Shown: positions 62,426-64,000 of the stretch, in pieces
How positions within the stretch are numbered: position 1 is the first letter of the stretch
Layout of the letters: each line of letters begins with the position of its first letter
Assembly (NCBI RefSeq): GCF_022637455.1
Contig: NZ_CP093341.1
Span: 806,001-870,000 of the forward strand
Length of the DNA stretch: 64,000 nt
Direction: 5' to 3'
Source of the DNA: Lysobacter sp. S4-A87
Lineage (GTDB): Bacteria > Pseudomonadota > Gammaproteobacteria > Xanthomonadales > Xanthomonadaceae
The notes under the pieces: model-generated
Seen by the model: only the letters and a program-made list of their open reading frames with translations
The model's database searches: none
What the model was told of the DNA's origin: nothing
Program-made: the position numbers and the translations under genes

Positions 62426-62749
62426 CTAGTCTTGCGGCCCGGGGGTACGGCGTCCATCGTCTTCCTGACGTGATCCTTGCATGTCAGCTTCAGCTCCGAC
62501 CGCAATCAGGCAGGACCTTCCATGACGCCTGCCGCATCAGAACGATGGGAGCACGCGACGATATGCCCCGCCATGAGAACAGTCCGAAAGCCGCTGAGCA
62601 GAACTGCCCAAAACCGCCCGTCAGAACAGACGACCAGAAGCGGTTAACCAGAAGCGGTTGGGGAAAAACAAAAACGGCGACCTCGTTGCCGAGATCACCG
62701 TTTCGTTTACTTCCGCGAAATCCTGCGGAGCAGGCAGGACTTCAAATAG
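62426..62749. other. Gap between fimbrial gene and tRNA-fMet
   Basis: 324 bases with no supportable gene. Holds the tRNA terminator (62664-62702) and a tandem direct repeat CCAGAAGCGGTT at 62634-62645 and 62648-62659 (14-base period). The fimbrial gene promoter should be here, but none is clear. Confidence 0.5.
62664..62702 (-). terminator. tRNA-fMet terminator
   Basis: On the minus strand AACGGTGATCTC-GGCAAC-GAGGTCGCCGTT forms a 12-bp stem (two G-U pairs), then TTTGTTTTTCC. It separates the tRNA from the fimbrial and rimP units. Confidence 0.85.
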
Positions 62750-62826
62750 TGGTAGCGGGGGCAGGATTTGAACCTGCGACCTTCGGGTTATGAGCCCGAC
62801 GAGCTGCCAGACTGCTCCACCCCGCA
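62750..62826 (-). tRNA. Initiator tRNA-fMet(CAT)
   Basis: 77 bases including CCA. Anticodon arm CGGG-CTCATAA-CCCG with the three G-C pairs that mark initiators; T arm GCAGG-TTCAAAT-CCTGC; D arm GAGCAGTCTGGCAGCTC. The acceptor is GCGGGG/CCCCGC with position 1 = T and 72 = T, an unpaired end (the E. coli gene has C1/A72), another initiator feature. Confidence 0.96.
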
Positions 62827-62837
62827 CCAGAACGACA

Positions 62838-62866
62838 ATGTTAACGTGTGGCGCGAAACTTCGCAA
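62838..62866 (-). promoter_or_regulatory. tRNA-fMet promoter
   Basis: On the minus strand TTGCGA (62866-62861), a 17-base spacer, and TAACAT (62843-62838), 11 bases before the tRNA 5' end. It lies between the nuoN stop and the tRNA. Confidence 0.75.
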
Positions 62867-62913
62867 GCCCGATTCAGAGTTTTCTGTTCAGGGCCTGCGA
62901 AATCAACGTCCGA

Positions 62914-64000
62914 TCAGCCTGCGAATGCGCGCTGGCACCACGCCATGATCGGGCTCCACGCCAGGCCCAGCGCGAGCAGCGCCAGTGCGTTGACGCCGAA
63001 CACGATGCGCAGCGGACGATCGTTGGTGGGCATCATCGGCTCGCCTTCCGGTTCGTCGAAGTACATCACCTTGATGACGCGCAGGTAGTAGAACGCGCCG
63101 ACCACGGCGAACACCACGCCGACCAGGGTCAGCCACAGCATGTCGCCCTGCAGTGCTGCACGCAGCACGGCGAGCTTGGACCAGAAGCCAAGGAACGGCG
63201 GCACACCGGCCAGCGAGGCCATCACGCACAGCACCAGGCCGGCCATCCACGGGCTGCGGGCGTTGAGACCCTTGTAGTCGTCGATGCGATCGGCTTCGAA
63301 GCCCTGACGCGACAGCACGACGATCGCGCCGAAGGCCGCGGCCGACATGATCGCGTAGCTGATCGCATAGAACAGCGCCGCGGCAAACCCTTCGCGACCA
63401 CCACCGGCGAGGCCGACGAACAGGAAGCCCACGTGCGACACGGTCGAGTACGCCAGCAGCCGCTTGAGGTTGCTCTGCACCATCGCGCTGAGGTTGCCGA
63501 TCGCCAGCGACAGCACCGCGATGCCGGCCAGCAGCAGGCGCCACTGGTCCTCGAACGGGGCCGCACCGACTTCGAGCAGGCGGTAGGTCATGCCGAACGC
63601 GGCCAGCTTGGGCGCCGAACCGATGAACAGCGTGATCGGGGTCGGCGCGCCGTGGTAGACGTCCGGCAGCCACATGTGGAACGGCGCGGCGCCGAACTTG
63701 AAGGCGATGCCCGCGACCACGAACACCACGCCGGTGATCAGCATCAGCGACGAACCGTCGGCGACCTTGGCCTGCGCCACGGTGGCGATCTGGTCGAGCT
63801 GCAGCGAGCCGGTGGCGCCGTAGATCAGCGACAGGCCGTACAGCAGCAGGCCCGAAGCGAGCGCGCCGAGGACGAAGTACTTGATTGCCGCTTCCGAGGC
63901 CAGCGGGCTGTCGCGGTCGATCGCGACCAGTGCATACGAGCACAGCGCCAGCATTTCCAGGCCGAGGTAGACCATCACCAGGCTGCCCGACGACACCAGG
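62914..64000 (-). CDS. nuoN: NADH-quinone oxidoreductase subunit N (5' truncated)
   Basis: C-terminal 361 or so residues of the antiporter-like NuoN subunit of respiratory complex I; the frame runs off the window, so roughly 120 N-terminal residues are missing. Conserved proton-channel features: the Glu in VYLGLEMLALCSYALV, KYFVLGALASGLLLYG with Lys, FKFGAAPFHMWLPDVYHGAP, SNLKRLLAYSTVSHVGF and the late Lys in GFWSKLAVL. Last gene of the nuo operon, directly before tRNA-fMet. Confidence 0.97.
   Translation of the reverse strand, partial: LVSSGSLVMVYLGLEMLALCSYALVAIDRDSPLASEAAIKYFVLGALASGLLLYGLSLIYGATGSLQLDQIATVAQAKVADGSSLMLITGVVFVVAGIAFKFGAAPFHMWLPDVYHGAPTPITLFIGSAPKLAAFGMTYRLLEVGAAPFEDQWRLLLAGIAVLSLAIGNLSAMVQSNLKRLLAYSTVSHVGFLFVGLAGGGREGFAAALFYAISYAIMSAAAFGAIVVLSRQGFEADRIDDYKGLNARSPWMAGLVLCVMASLAGVPPFLGFWSKLAVLRAALQGDMLWLTLVGVVFAVVGAFYYLRVIKVMYFDEPEGEPMMPTNDRPLRIVFGVNALALLALGLAWSPIMAWCQRAFAG

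Overview
High-GC gammaproteobacterial chromosome, most likely Xanthomonadaceae (Lysobacter/Luteimonas/Xanthomonas group; genus not decided from sequence alone). The pointers are the block nuoN - tRNA-fMet - rimP - nusA - infB - rbfA - truB - rpsO - pnp, a MetX of the Xanthomonad serine/homoserine succinyltransferase type, ColRS-like/EptA genes, and several families of intergenic palindromic repeats. I see no phage, insertion sequence, rRNA or CRISPR array.

Layout. 1-4.1 kb: end of a cytochrome c maturation operon (ccmH, ccmI), then metX and a cysteine dioxygenase (making and oxidising cysteine), a small DUF2214 membrane protein and tRNA-Leu(CAA). 4.1-14.5 kb: accessory genes: a DUF1254/DUF1214 lipoprotein, a regulator with degenerate HD-GYP modules and a LuxR helix-turn-helix, an exported hydrolase, a CBS protein, a GlxA-type regulator divergent from an SDR - MFS - HlyD set, and a long SRAP (abasic-site) protein. 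14.6-23.4 kb: a five-gene membrane operon ending in an OMF + HlyD + DUF2955 efflux system, convergent with a MalT-like LuxR regulator that lies downstream of two tiny genes. 23.7-29.7 kb: hydrolases and small proteins (NRDE, DedA-rhodanese fusion, a predicted HExxH membrane protein, PspC, DUF5329, SGNH lipoprotein) and the remains of an AraC regulator.

29.8-45.5 kb reads as a carbon-storage/acetyl-CoA locus: class III PHA synthase (phaC, phaE with a histone-like tail), pssA, a 3-hydroxybutyrate-oligomer hydrolase, a CrbR-like response regulator and a CrbS-like transporter-fused hybrid kinase, a TonB receptor, a GntP permease and a Pat-type protein acetyltransferase. A near-identical 12-bp operator-like sequence lies upstream of the regulator/hydrolase pair and upstream of the TonB receptor. 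45.7-51.8 kb: dinB with a LexA-like palindrome, then eptA and a PAP2 phosphatase (lipid A phosphoethanolamine addition), divergent from a two-component system, with TTCCGAC repeats between them.

51.9-64 kb: the conserved translation/RNA-decay block on the minus strand (pnp, rpsO, truB, rbfA, infB, nusA, rimP), an orphan fimbrial gene placed between rimP and the initiator tRNA, and the C-terminal part of nuoN.
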